Source: AP-15 sp963799085
Lineage (GTDB): Bacteria > Pseudomonadota > Alphaproteobacteria > ATCC43930 > CGMCC-115725
Length of the DNA: 64,000 nucleotides
Assembly: GCA_963799085.1 (NCBI GenBank)
Contig: CAWCWA010000016.1
Span: 1 to 64,000 of the forward strand
Reading direction: 5' to 3'
In this document: positions 20,601-31,400 of the stretch, piece by piece
How the letters are laid out: each line of letters begins with the position of its first letter
How positions within the stretch are numbered: the first letter of the stretch is position 1
The notes under the pieces: model-generated
The model's database searches: none
The model's input: only the letters and a program-made list of their open reading frames with translations
What the model was told of the DNA's origin: nothing
Program-made: the position numbers and the translations under genes

Positions 20601-20639
20601 CCGTATCTGGGGATGGACCCCGGCCCGCGTCTGCGCTAA
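20601..20639 (+). pseudogene. C-terminal remnant of a second flavin-monooxygenase gene
   Basis: The 39 bases encode PYLGMDPGPRLR and a stop, which matches the C-terminus VYLGMDPGSRLR of the monooxygenase ending at 17309. The nucleotide match (GGGATGGAcCCcGGc) includes silent changes, so it is a diverged copy and not a recent duplicate. It has no start and no upstream coding sequence; the SDR ends 4 bases before it. It most likely marks a deletion that joined the SDR gene to the tail of a lost paralogue. Confidence 0.65.
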
Positions 20640-20702
20640 CCATTGCGGCAGCAAACGACCGCCGGCCGGGCGTCCGGCCTTGACGACAAAGGGAGCGATA
20701 AG

Positions 20703-21449
20703 ATGGCCTATGAAGGAATGATTGCCGAGACGATCTCGATCAACGGCGACAAGAACGAGCCGATCTCGGCCTATGTCGCGCGGCCGCTGGGCGCGGGCCC
20801 GTTCCCCGGCATGGTGCTGCTGCACCACGCGCCCGGCTGGGACGAATGGTATCGCGAGGCGACCCGCAAATTCGCCCATCACGGCTATGCGACGATCAGC
20901 CATAACCTTTACCATCGCGCCGGCGAGGGCAAAGCCGACGATGTCGCCGCCAAGGTGCGCGCCGAGGGCGGCGTTCCCGACGCCCAGGTGATCGGCGACA
21001 CCGAGGGTGCGGTGCAGTGGCTGAAGGCGCAGCCCTGGCTCAACGGCAAGGTCGGCGTCTTCGGCACCTGCTCGGGCGGCCGGCAGACCTTCCTCTATGC
21101 CTGCCACACGAAGAGCATCGACGCCGCCTGCGAGCTGTGGGGCGGCCGCGTCGTGATGAGCAAGGAGGAGCTGAACCCGAAGCAGCCCAAGGCCCCGATC
21201 GACTTCACCGCGAACCTGTCCTGCCCGCTCCTCGGCCTCTTCGGCAACGAGGACCGCGCGCCGACCCCGGAGCAGGTCGACCAGCACGAGGCCGAGCTCA
21301 AGAAGCACGGCAAGAACTACGAGTTCCACCGCTATGACGGCGCCGGGCATGGCTTTTTCTATTACGACCGGCCGCCCTACCGCATCGAGCAGGCGTTGGA
21401 CGGCTGGAAGAAGGTGTTCGGGTTCCTGCACAAGCACCTGGCGAAATAA
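20703..21449 (+). CDS. Dienelactone hydrolase family protein
   Basis: An intact 248-residue alpha/beta hydrolase. The nucleophile is a cysteine in FGTCSGGRQTF (about residue 123, the same position as in classical dienelactone hydrolase). The aspartate is in LFGNEDRAP and the histidine in DGAGHGFFYYDRPPYR. This triad and length fit carboxymethylenebutenolidase-like enzymes that open lactones formed in ring-cleavage pathways. AGGGAGCG precedes the ATG. The next gene (DUF6295) starts 8 bp downstream, so they are probably cotranscribed. Confidence 0.9.
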   Translation: MAYEGMIAETISINGDKNEPISAYVARPLGAGPFPGMVLLHHAPGWDEWYREATRKFAHHGYATISHNLYHRAGEGKADDVAAKVRAEGGVPDAQVIGDTEGAVQWLKAQPWLNGKVGVFGTCSGGRQTFLYACHTKSIDAACELWGGRVVMSKEELNPKQPKAPIDFTANLSCPLLGLFGNEDRAPTPEQVDQHEAELKKHGKNYEFHRYDGAGHGFFYYDRPPYRIEQALDGWKKVFGFLHKHLAK

Positions 21450-21457
21450 CTGCCGGC

Positions 21458-21740
21458 ATGTGCACCTCGATCGTCGAGATCGTCGGCGCCGAGGGGGCCG
21501 GCAAGGGCGATGACGGGTGGTTCGACCTGACCCATTCGGTCGTGTCGTACGACCACCCGCACCACGCCGTGCTGGAGGAAGCGATCACGATCGATTTCGT
21601 CAACCGGTCGCTCGGGCCGGAGGCGCGGGTCGCGGTCGAATTGACGCTGGAATCCGCCAAGGAGCTGAGTGCGCGCCCTCGCCCGCGCGATCGCGCAAGC
21701 CGAGATCGAGGAAGGCGCGCGGCACCGCCCGGGCCGGTGA
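21458..21740 (+). pseudogene. DUF6295-like small protein, frameshift near the 3' end
   Basis: A protein of about 93 residues beginning MCTSIVEIVGAEGAGKGDDGWFDLTH, with SYDHPHHAVLEEAITIDFVNRSLGPEARVAVEL (residues about 29-61). In the first frame the end degenerates into an arginine-rich tail. One base later (near 21669) the frame continues VRALARAIAQAEIEEGARHR to a stop at 21740, a normal helical end. The N-terminus resembles small proteins of unknown function found next to catabolic hydrolases. It directly follows the dienelactone hydrolase gene and is convergent with the dipeptidase gene. Confidence 0.65.
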
Positions 21741-21775
21741 CCCGCCGGGGCTGCGCCGCCGGGCGTTGATGCGCC

Positions 21776-22893
21776 TCAGCCGACCGCGACGCGGAAGATG
21801 CGCAGATAATTGCCGCCGGCGATCTTGCCGGCCTCTTCCGGCGTGAACCCGCCGCGCAGCATCGCCGCGACGAGCTCTACCCATTGCGTATAATCCTGCA
21901 GCGCGCCGGGCGCCACCTGCTGGTCGGTGCCGATGCTGACATGATCGACGTCGACCACCTCGACCATTTCCTTCACGCCGTCGACGTATTTGTCGAGGCT
22001 CGGGAAGAAGTGCCAGATGCCGATCGACCCGCCGGTCTCGGCGATCGCCCGCGCGTGGTCGGGCTGATCTGTCGGCCGGCAAGCCGGGTCGGGCCCATCG
22101 CCGGCGATCCGGCGAGTGCTGTGTGCGACAGCAGGAGCGGTTTGGTCGCGACCTTGACCGCCTGCATGACCGTGTCCTCGGTCGCGTGCGCGACATCGCA
22201 GACAAAACCGAGGCGGTGGCAGGCGCCGATCACCTCCGCGCCGAAAGGGGTAAGTCCGTGATGCGTGACGGCGCCGGTCTGAAAGTCGCCGATGTCGTTC
22301 GGCGTGTAATGCACGAGCTGCACGTGCCGCACACCGCGCTGGTGCGCCTCCTCCAGCCGTTCGAGCTTCATTTCGAGAAAGTCGAGCCCTTCGACATCGC
22401 CGACGATCGCCGGTTGCCCGGCGGCATGCGCCGCTTCGAGATCGGCCGCCGACAATGCCCGCTGCAGGCCGTGGCCGGCGACGAGTTCGTCGACCCAGGC
22501 GAGGCGTTCGAGGTGGTGCCGGTATAGTTGGCCCGGCTGCGGCGTGCGCATTGCGGCGAGGACGCCGGCCGCGTTTCTTCCGAGAACGGGGCCGTCCGGA
22601 ACATCGGCGAGACACGCGACCGCGAGCGAACCCGCCCGCATGCCGTTGGCGAGATCGTCGCCGGGCGGCGCCTTCGAGGTGATGCCGGTCGTCCCGCCGT
22701 GGGTGTGAACATCGACGGAGATCGACTTGCGCAGCACTCCCAGCGCCGCCGACGCCGTCGCCGCGGTCTCGGCGGCGGCGGTCGAACCCTGCGCTGCGGC
22801 GCCGCCCGCGAGCATCGCGCCGACCGAGGTCAGCATCGTGCCCCAAATCCAATTACGCCGGGTCAGCGGATGGGCGTGTCCGCAGCAATCCAT
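21776..22893 (-). pseudogene. Membrane dipeptidase (peptidase M19) with Tat-type signal, one frameshift
   Basis: Renal-dipeptidase family protein of about 372 residues, a zinc enzyme that cleaves dipeptides or acts as a lactonase or deacetylase. It starts MDCCGHAHPLTRRNW after a GGGAGGA site. The N-terminal RRNW plus a hydrophobic stretch ending GGAAAQ looks like a Tat or lipobox-free signal. Metal-site motifs are SVDVHTHGG, GDVEGLDFLE, VQLVHYTPNDIGD and LLLSHTALAG. The frame changes near 22075, and the remainder reads GGSIGIWHFFPSLDKYVDG and ALQDYTQWVELV to the stop at 21776. All key residues are kept. Confidence 0.85.
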
Positions 22894-23372
22894 GCCGTCC
22901 TCCCGAGGGTGCGCGGCCCGTGCGGCGCCCGCGCTTTTTCCGATCATCCGACGAGCCCCGCTCCGCTCGGCGCCGAGCCGCTTATCGCGCACAACATAGC
23001 GCATTTGCCGCCGCGCGGCGTCGCGCGATCGAGCCGCCTGCCTTCGGTGGCGCCCATTCTCGCGCACCCGACGATGGCGGAGGGTCTGGGTTCGCTCTTC
23101 CCAATGTGCCGCCCCGGCCCGGGCAATAGGAACAGCACGCATGGCGGGGCGGTTTACACCAAAACCGCTCTCCATTTGCTGTTTTTGCTGTTATTTGCAG
23201 CGAAATATCAGCTAATCGCTCCGGCCACAGGCGCCATGCTGCTCCAGCCGCCGATCCCTGCGGGCAATTATGTGCCATGCGATTGTGGCAATTTTAAAGC
23301 AGGCCTCGGTCGATAGGGTTTGCAAGCCGCCGGACAACAAAGGTGTTCGGATGCGAGAAGCCGGCGAAAGGC
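22894..23372. other. Intergenic region, 479 bp, no gene recognised
   Basis: It lies between the start of the dipeptidase gene and the end of the substrate-binding protein gene, both on the minus strand. It contains one copy of the dispersed repeat (23175-23213) and presumably the dipeptidase promoter. Open frames here lack ribosome-binding sites and family motifs. Confidence 0.6.
23175..23213 (-). repeat. Dispersed intergenic repeat, copy 2
   Basis: On the minus strand it reads CGCTGCAAATAACAGC then AAAAACAGCAAA, which matches copy 3 over its second half exactly and copy 1 with few changes. It lies 160 bp downstream of the substrate-binding protein gene. The AT-rich core stands out against GC-rich surroundings. 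Confidence 0.7.
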
Positions 23373-24363
23373 TCACTCGATTACCTCATCGACCTGCGCG
23401 AGGATCGCCGGAGGCATGGTCAGCCCCAGCGCTTTCGCAACGTTGAGGTTGACCGCCAGCTCGAACCTGTCCGGGTGCTCGACCGGCAGGTCCGCAGGCC
23501 TCGTCCCGCGCAGAACCTTGGCCGCCAGCCGGGACATTTGATCGCGGTAGATGCGGACGAGGCTCGGGCCGTAGCCGATGAGGCCGCCTTCGCGCGCGTT
23601 CTCGGGCCACTGATAGATCGCAGGCAAGCCGAGTGCCGCCGTCCGCTCGAAGATAACCCGGCGATTGCCGAAGAAGCAGAGCCGAGCCCAGCCCAGCCCA
23701 GCCCAGCACGTTCAACCCTGCCGCGCTAGAGGCCTTTGCCGCCTCGACCGCCAGTGGGATTTCGCCATAGGCGCCCGCCGTACGGATCAAGAGCTCGACC
23801 CCGCGTGCGCGCGCCGCCTCGCGCAGCGCCTGGAAATGCTGCTCGTTTGCCGTGTCGCTGCCGGCCAGGGCGTCGAGACGCCGAGCGCCCGGGATCAGCT
23901 CGAGCAGGATGTCGAACCGTTTCCCATCGAGGTCGGGCGAGCGGATGCTGACCCCGGAGGTGTTGCCGCCGGGATGCGCGATCGAGGCGACCAGACCTTC
24001 GCCGACCAGATCGTCGGAGTTGACGAGCAGCGCGATCGTCTTTGTCGCCTGCTGCGCGGCCCTGCCGGCCTCGGGGCCGCCGCAAAGGATCAGATCGGGT
24101 TTGGCCTGGACCAGCTCCTGCGCGGCTTCGACGAATTGCCCGGGCCGCCGTCCGTAACCGCGCTCATCGGCGTCGAGGTTCTTCCCTTCGACAAAACCGA
24201 GCTTGCCGAGCGCTGCGAAAAAGGCGACCTGGGCCGCGGAGCCTTGCGGCGAAGGGCCGAGATAGGCGATGCGATAGAGCCGCCCCGGCTCCTGCGCCCG
24301 CGCCGCGAATGGGTTGACGACGACAGCGCCTATCGCCAACCCCAAAAGATCGCGCCGCCTCAT
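23373..24363 (-). pseudogene. ABC transporter substrate-binding protein (PF04392 type), frameshift at a tandem repeat
   Basis: Periplasmic binding protein of about 330 residues. It starts MRRRDLLGLAIGAVVVNPFAARAQ, a Tat-like signal, followed by RLYRIAYLGPSPQG, GFVEGKNL, SIAHPGGNTSGVS and IPGARRLDAL. The frame breaks at 23685-23707 in a run of AGCCC repeats (read GGGCT on this strand), and the adjacent frame continues FFGNRRVIFERTAALGLPAI, YQWPENAREGGLIGYG and ends LAQVDEVIE. Four repeat units are out of frame; five or two would be in frame. PF04392 proteins are often orphan binding proteins; no permease gene is adjacent. Confidence 0.85.
23685..23707. repeat. AGCCC pentanucleotide tandem repeat, 4 units plus AGC
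   Basis: AGCCC occurs four times in a row at 23685-23704, followed by AGC. It lies inside the substrate-binding protein gene exactly where the frame breaks. A five-base unit shifts the frame with every gain or loss, so slippage here would switch the downstream two fifths of the protein. Confidence 0.85.
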
Positions 24364-24571
24364 CCGATGACCTCGCCCCGGAGAAGAGCAGCCTATCACG
24401 AAAGGTCCGCGGAAGCGACGAATGCGCCTGAGGCAACCCTTCCCGCCGAACGCCGCGGAGGGGGCGCCGGCTGGACCCCCAGCGCCGCTGCGCGCCCGGC
24501 GGCACTTCTGATGCGCCACCCAGAGGATCAGGCGGCGGCTCTTTCACGCTGCGCGGCGCTCGCGCGGGAGA

Positions 24572-25561
24572 TCATCGCGGCGGCGTTGCGCGTGCAGGAT
24601 CTGCTCGCCGCTCTTCCTCGCCGATCTGCGCCTCCGCGAGCGCCTTCCTGGTCCAGTCACAGCCGAACTCGGTGCCGTCGGTGCCGCACACGATGCGTCG
24701 GCGCCGTAGAGGCGCACCGCCGCCTCGATCGAGCGCGGGCCGAACGAGTTGCAGTCGACGTACACCTTGGCCTTGCGGAAGCGCGAGGACGGCAGTTCTT
24801 CGTCGGGCGTGTCGAGCAGGCAGCGGTGGTCCATGCGCTCGACCTCGTAGGGCAGGTTGCCGCCGAGGTTGTGGACGAGGACCGTCGCGTCGGGATAGTC
24901 ACGCGAGGCAGTCGGTCAGGCACAGCGTCACCATCGCCGAGGAGAGGCTCGCCTGCATGTCGAGCGTGCCGTTGCGGCGGCGCGCATTGTCGGTGTCGCT
25001 CGTGACCTTTGGGAAGGCGTCGCCCGGCCGCGGGCCGTGGTGGATGAAAAGCACCGCATGGCGGCGGTTCGCGACTTCCAGCAACGGCCGCGCCGCCTCG
25101 GCGTCCTTGCGCGTCAGGAAGTAGTTGCCCGGGATCTGCGCGCCGATGATGCCCGGCAGCCCGAGCGCCCGCTCGAATTCGGTGGCGGCGGCGGGCATGT
25201 CGGTCAGGGGCAGCGCGGCAAAGGCGGCAAAGCGGCCGGGATGCTTCTGGCAGATCGCGGAGAGCCCGTCATTGACGCCCGGCAGAGCGGGCCGGACTCC
25301 TCCAGCGGCTGGGACTCGATCCAGCAGAACGAGCCGAGCAGCGACAGCACACTCGACCTCGACCCCCTGGCGGTCCATGCGGCCGAGATGGAAATCGACG
25401 TCGTCGAAGGCCTCGGCGAGCGGCGCTTCGCCCATCCGCGGGGCCTTCAGCACCTCGACGCCGTCCGGGTTGCGCAGGATGCGCGGCTCCCTGGCGCGGG
25501 CGCGCAACGCGTCGGCGATTTCGGCCGGCCGCCAATGGGCATGCATGTCGATCATGGTCAT
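24572..25561 (-). pseudogene. Amidohydrolase family 2 (ACMSD-like decarboxylase), several frameshifts
   Basis: The gene starts MTMIDMHAHWRPAEIADAL after a GAGGAA site; HAH is the metal pair of the aminocarboxymuconate-semialdehyde decarboxylase superfamily. The next conserved parts are NDGLSAICQKHPGRFAAFA, IIGAQIPGNYFLT, VLFIHHGPRPGD (metal histidine), then DYPDATVLVHNLGGNLPYE (catalytic histidine). The C-terminal metal aspartate is in IVCGTDGTEFGCDW. These parts lie in at least three frames with shifts near 25305, 24900 and 24700, ending at 24572. The number of breaks makes real decay more likely here than for single-shift genes. A decarboxylation role in aromatic degradation is inferred. 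Confidence 0.8.
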
Positions 25562-25813
25562 GGCTGTTTCCTCGATGGATCCCTGGGACAGCTTAACCCC
25601 GCCGCCGTCGGGAGCAAAGCAGCGCAGCGGTCCAGATCGATCGACCGCGGCACCCGATTGCATTATGAGGGACATCAGCTCCTCTCCGTTTGCCGCGAAG
25701 GCATGGCGCGCGAGGGGAACGGCGCGTGGAAGGCAAGAGACGCACGATCGCTTGGGACGCAGCCGTCCTCCGCGACAACAACCTCCGCGTCTTCCCCAAC
25801 TTTTAATTGCAGC

Positions 25814-27444
25814 TAGCCCGGCTCATTCATTGGGGGTGCGGGCTTGCGGCGAGACGGCGGCCTATGGACGTAGTTTTGCGTGGCGCCGATGACGCAGGTG
25901 AGCAGGGTTGGAGGTTGCGCCGAGGGGTTCGTTCGGGGGCGAATGGCCCCGTTGTTCACGGCGGCAGTTTGGCGATGGCGCGGGCAAGTGCGGCGAAGCC
26001 GGCCTGGTAGGGATAGGCGGTCGGCAGGGCGAGCTTGATGCGGGTGACCATCTCGGTGACGCGGGCGGCGACCTTGATCAGGCAGAGCCGGATCGTGTCG
26101 AACTGGGCGTCGCGCCAGAACGAGGTGCGGGGCGCCAAGTCGCGCAGGCTCAGCAGCAGCCAGTAAGCCGCCGTGTGGATCAGCAGGCGGAACTGGTTGG
26201 CGGTCGCTCTGTGGCAGGAGGTTCGGTCGGAGGCGAGGTGCAGCTTGTGCGCCTTGATCAGGTTTTCGGCCTGTCCCCTGGCACAATAAACTTTCTCGTA
26301 GAGCGCCTTGGGCAGGCCCGGCAGATTGGTGACGATGAAGCGGCTGTCGGCGCCCTGGGGACCGGCCTCGACGCGGGCGACGACGCGGCGCTCGACATTC
26401 CAGCTTTTGGCGGCGTAGCGGAAATCGCCGTAGCGCCGAACCTTTTCTCCCTCGCCTGCGAGGCGACCCAGAGCGGCGTTTTCGGCGAGCGGGCCGACCT
26501 GGCGCAGCAGCACCGGATTGCCGGCGAGCCCGAAGATGTAGCCGATACCCTTGCGCTCGCACCACGTCATCGCCTCGGGCCGGCCGTAATGGCTGTCGCC
26601 GCGCACGATGATCTCGACTGCCGGCCAGCGAGCGCGGACGCGGCCGATGACATGACGCAGCACCAGCGCCACCTCGGCCCCGTCCGGCGTCTTGCCGGGG
26701 CGCAGAGCCTGCCCTCGGGCTTGACCCGGGGATGATCGCCACCGGCTTGCCGGTTGTCGCCTCGTAGATGTGGATCGGCAGGAAACACCGGCTGTCGTAA
26801 TGGGCGTTCCACAGTGCCAGTTGCTGGCCGCCGTGCACCCGGTCCTCGGTGTCGTCGATGTCGAGCAGGATGCGGCGGGGGTACCTGATCGAAGCTGTCG
26901 CAGAACAACTCGACCATCGCCGCCATCATGCGCTTGAGCGCGGTCGCGCCGGGCAGATTTTCGAGCCGGCTGATGGTCGGCGGCGAGCACAGATCCTCGC
27001 CGCTCTCCGGCAGCCGACCGACCGCCATCTTGAAGGCGGGATCGGCGCGCAGCACATCGCAGTCGTTGCCGTCGGGATAGCCCGCCGCGATCAGCAAGGC
27101 TCGATACCGGATCATCTCCGCAAGCTCGTGCCGCACCCGGTCCGGGTCGCGCGGATCTTCGAGGCAGGCAGCCAGCCGTTCGGCGATCCGAAGCCGCTGC
27201 TCGACGGCCGACAGCAACAGGATGCCGGCATCCGAGGTGAGCCGACCGCCATCGAAACCGACATGCACCGGCTTGCCCGCGACGGCTGGCAAACCCGGCA
27301 GAATCCCCGTACTCTCGTCCATGGCGGGCGCGAACTCCGTTGGCCTCGGGTGATCCGGCTTCAGCAGCCAAATTATACAGAAATCCAACGGCTTATACCG
27401 ATCCCGCCGTCTATTTCAGCCTACCCGGTGAATTTTTCAGGCTA
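25814..27444 (-). mobile_element. IS1380-family insertion sequence (transposase frameshifted)
   Basis: One minus-strand IS1380 transposase is bounded by imperfect inverted ends. The left end TAGCCCGGCTCATTCA (25814) and the reverse of the right end TAGCCTGAAAAATTCA (ending 27444) agree at 11 of 16 positions. No identical target duplication is visible (CAGC against ACTG). It lies against the IS110 fragment that truncates pglX, which suggests nested insertion or later deletion. Confidence 0.75.
25956..27322 (-). pseudogene. IS1380-family transposase, two frameshifts
   Basis: It begins MDESTGILPGLPAVAGKPVH, with FDGGRLTSDAGILLL. The DDE residues are D in LLDIDDTEDRVHG, D in IIVRGDSHYGRPEA and E in YCARGQAENLIKAHK, followed by NQFRLLIHTAAYWLL. 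The first shift (near 26885) is an extra C in a run: GTACCCCCGCCGC where GTACCCCGCCGC keeps the frame. The second (near 26730) accompanies a short extra segment around GGGTCAAGCCCGAGG. The total length fits the roughly 440-residue family. The element is probably immobile if these changes are real. Confidence 0.88.
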
Positions 27445-27469
27445 ACTGCTGAGCGCGCGGCAGGCGGTC

Positions 27470-27760
27470 GTTTCATCTTTACGGCATCGACACCGACGGG
27501 ATGATCCTGTCGAAGAAGGTCAGCCGGGCGAAGCTGGCCGAGGTGGTCGGCAGCCTCGCACCAAAGGCAATCGCGATGGAGGCGTGCGCCAGCGCACATT
27601 ATTGGGCTCGCTGCTGGCTTGCGGCTGGCCGCGAGGTGCGCCTCATCAATCCGCGTTTTGTAAAGCCCTTCGTCAGAGGCTCGAAAAACGACGCGGTCGA
27701 CGCAGAGGCGATCTTCGAGGCGGCGACGCGTCCAACGATGCGCTTCGTGTCCGGTAAAGT
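27470..27760 (+). pseudogene. IS110-family transposase, N-terminal fragment
   Basis: Plus-strand reading gives LYGIDTDGMILSKKVSRAKL, then APKAIAMEACASAHYWARCW and VRLINPRFVKPFV, KNDAVDAEAIFEAATRPTMRFV. These are the DEDD catalytic features of IS110-family transposases (first D in GID, E in MEAC, D residues in KNDAVDAEA). The sequence stops after RPTMRF at about 27757 and joins pglX sequence. Only the N-terminal third is present, with no serine-containing C-terminal domain. It forms the junction that truncates pglX. Confidence 0.85.
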
Positions 27761-28457
27761 CGATCATCCGCAGTTGCTCGTGGCCGAACTCGCGGATAGC
27801 TGGCTCAAGCGTCCGGTCGAGGATATAGGCCTCGACGAAATCGGGTGTCCGCAGCAGGGCATAGCGCTTGCGCGCCTCCTCGGAAAGGTCCTGGTATAGG
27901 TCCCGAGCCAGCGCGTTCTCCAATCGGGGTCGACGAAATCGTGGGTCAGCGCCCCCGTCTCCGGCACCAGCTGGCGGAAGAAGCCGATCAGCTCCATCGC
28001 CCCGTCACCCGACAGAGGTAGCCGGAAGAGCGGGTTGTGCGCCGGATCGAAGAGGCCGGCGAGACCGGGCAGCCGCGCGAGCTCCGAGAAAGTGGCGATC
28101 AGGTATTCGGCGTCGGAATCGTGCGGGCGGGCTCGGAACCAGCTCTGCTGCCGCTCCCGTGCAAGCTCCAGCCTCTCCCCCGCGCCGGATAGGATCGGCC
28201 GGTCGACCAGCCGGTTATCTTCAAGAAAGCGGATGAAGACGGCGCCGAGGAATCCTGTGCACGCCGGCCTGGTCGAGCGCGGTGTCGAAGAACGCCTCGA
28301 AGGTCTCGGCAGTCCGCTTGGCGTCGAAGGCATCGAGCCATTCCGCCTCCACTGCGGCGCGGCCAGCCTAGCTAGCGACGTGATAGCGGCGCAAGTCGCC
28401 CTTCAGCCTGTTAAGCAGGCGTTTGAGGTCGGCGAGAAGGCGCTTGGAATCGATCAT
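27761..28457 (-). pseudogene. pglX: BREX type 2 adenine methyltransferase PglX, N-terminal remnant
   Basis: PglX is the DNA adenine methyltransferase of BREX-2 (phage growth limitation) systems, normally well over 1000 residues. The remnant begins MIDSKRLLADLKRLLNRLKG at 28457, 24 bp after the pglW stop. The later parts are WLDAFDAKRTAETFEAFFD, LGAVFIRFLEDNRLVDRP, ARPHDSDAEYLIATFSELAR, LFDPAHNPLFRLPLSGDGAM, then YQDLSEEARKRYALLRTPDF and LDRTLEPAIREFGHEQLRMID. These segments need at least three frame changes. It ends at MID, just before the expected PTCGSGHF motif I, where the IS110 fragment begins. No methyltransferase core remains, so it cannot function. Confidence 0.87.
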
Positions 28458-28481
28458 GTGGGCGTCGTCCGGTTCCGGCAA

Positions 28482-31400
28482 TTACGCGGCAGTGCGAGCC
28501 GCAGCACCCGCGCGGTGGGCGTTGGCGATCCAGGGGTCGGTCAACCGTGCCCAATTGGCGGAGGATATGACGGGCAGGACCGAGCCATCCACGCGCGGCA
28601 TCCCGGCGTCGGGCTGAGGCACGAGGAGCCAAAGGCTGGGCGGCCCGTGTCTGGTGCCCGAGGCCTGGGCGAAGTCGGTCAACATGTCCATTAGCTCATA
28701 GCGTGCCAGCAGCCCGGGTCGGGTCAGCAAGGCGGGGTGCGCAGCGCTAGGACCTGGTCCCGCACCCGCGGGGCAGCGCGGGAGGCATGCCGAAGCAGGT
28801 TCTGGAAGTCCCGGCTGTTCCGGACTGTGGCGTCGGCGGCAACAACCTTGAGCCAGGGCACCCGCCGCGCCTCGGCCTTGGCCCGCATTGCCTGTAGCAT
28901 GAGGTGCTCCAGGCTGATCACCTGTCGCGGGAAACGGCGAAGCAACTCAGCCTCGGCATCGCGACTGCGGCGCGGCTCGACAGTCAGCGCCAGGAAGGCA
29001 CCGGTCTTGGCGCGGCGTGCGAAATCTTCTCTTCGAGGGCGCGGGCGTCGAGAAGCTCGGGTGTTACCTCCGGAGGCGGCGTCAAGGTGCCGTAGCGCAC
29101 GAGGCCAGACGTGCCGGTATCAGAACCGACCTGGTTGGAAGGATAATAGCCCGCCCCGGTAACCCCGTCTTCACGCCAGACGCGCTCTGCGCCCAGCCGA
29201 TCAAGCAGATCATCCAGTTCCGGCCGCGTGGGCAGTGGTGCCGCTTCGGGAAAACGGCCGCGTACCCGCTCGCGTAACGTCGCCTCAGTCAGCATCGGTG
29301 GTCCGGCCAGGGCACCGAGGGACCAGCGAAGGGCGTTCTGAGGCGCCATACCGCGCGGATAAAGCTCTAGGCGGGCGGAGAGTGCAGCGCCGATCGAGGC
29401 TGCGGCGGCGAGGCGTAGCAGGCGGCCATGCGGAAGCGGCGTGGCGTTCTCCGGCGCCGGCACCAACGCCAGCTGCTCCTCGGCCCGGCCGGGGCTTGGC
29501 AGCGAGTTGCCACCAGCCAGGCGGTCAGCCTCCTGGCCAAGGCGACGCGCGTAATCGGCAAATTCCGGAGCCGCGGCGATCAGGGTGGGTGCCGTTTCCA
29601 TGTAGGCAGAAACCGCGGCGTGGTAACGGACGCCTCTAATTCGACGGCGGCGCGCAAGACCGCGAGGGCGAGGCGGGCGCGTACTGCCTCATCCTCCTCG
29701 ACAGAGCCACGTGCGGCGAGAAGCTGGGATGCGAGCTCGGCTGCCGAGGCGACACCGCCGCCGCCCTGCACCAGGCCTGCGAGCTCCCCCCGAAGCTCAT
29801 TGATGTCATGGCTCTTGTGCCAACGCTCCCGTGCTCGGTCCAGCACCTCGGCGACTGCGCGGCGAGCCGCGCCGGCCGAACGGGCGACGTCACCGGGGCT
29901 GCGCCAGATGGGTGGCGCGTCCGGCGGCTCCAGCCCGAGGTATTCCGCGAGAATGCGGTCCTCAGGTAGCTCGACGCCAGCCGGGCGGCGGGGCAGGAGC
30001 TGCTGGACCAGGCGGTCGATGCTGGCCCAGCCCTGCCTGTCGTCGGCGGTGCCCCCTGGCATGAGGTCGGGGCGCAGCTGCGCGAGGCGCTTGGCGCGCT
30101 CACGAATTTCCTTGCGGATGCGGTCCCCAACGCCGCGGAGATTGCGAAAGTGGACTCGGTCGACGGCCAGCAACTGCTGGACGGTGTGGATGCCCATGTG
30201 GTCGAGAACGTCTCGCGCCTCCACGCCGTAGCCGACATCAGCAATGCTGCTGGTGCGACCGAGCCGCCGGGCGATCAGCTCGATGCAGTTTTCGGTGACC
30301 GGTCTGCGATCCATCGGCTCGAACGTCTGACCCCGGGCGCGCAGCATCTCTTCCGCATTGCCGAAGCGTTCGGCCGGGTCGCGCCGGAGAGCGCGGTCGA
30401 AAAAAGCCGTCAGGCCGTCGCGCAGCGCCGGGTCGAAGCGCTCAGCGGCGATCGTCGCCTCTTCGTCGGTGACGAGCGGATCGGTTACGCCACGCCGAAG
30501 ACCGGGGGCACGCCGGCCATCATCTCGTGCAATGTCACCGCGGCCGCGTAGCGCTCGGCGTAGAGATCCCACCGCGGCGGCGGCCCTCGGTTGGCGAGAA
30601 ATGGATCAAGGTAGGGTCGCGTCCCAGCCTCGATATTCTCTGGCGGCGTCCGCGACAGCGAAAAGTCGAAGAGCACGAGCCGGTAGGCGCCACTGCCTGC
30701 CACTCTGGCAACACCAAGGTTGTCTGGCTTGATGTCGCGGTGGGCGACACCTTCCTGCTCCAGATGGTCTATGGCCTGGATCAGGTGCTCGCCGAACCGG
30801 CGCATCAGATCGAGCGAAAGCGGGTCTTCACCGCGCAGCCATTGCGCGAGGCTCTTCTCCCCCGCCCATTCCATCAAGATGCCGGGGCGTCCCGATACTG
30901 TCACCTCAGCGTCGAAGCGGACAATATTCTGATGATGCAGGCCGCGCAGGAGCTCGGCCTCGGCGCGGATGCGATCGGCGTGCGCGGCGTCCAGCGCGAC
31001 TTTGAGAACGAGTTCGCCCTCCTCGCCCTCACGCCGCACGACCAGCGCATCGGCGGTGCTGCCGCGACCGAGGCGTTTGACGACGATGAGGCCACCATCG
31101 AGGATGTCGCCCGCTCCGGCGGTGCTCGGGTCGGCTGTCTGGGCTACAGGTTCGGCGGGACGCTGCTCTGCTTCAGCCTGCGCGAGGTAATCCAGAAACT
31201 CGGTCGCAGAGCGGACGCGGTCGTGCACCATCGGTGCGGTGCTGGCGCGTACCATTTCCTCGAGCCATTCGCCGACCCCATCGACCGCATCCGAGAGCCG
31301 TAGCCCGTTTCCTGCGCGCAACCGGTTCGGTAGAGCGGGTTGTCCGCGGGTGGGCGCCCTGCGAACAAATGGTAGGCGATGGCGCCAAGCGAAAAGACGT

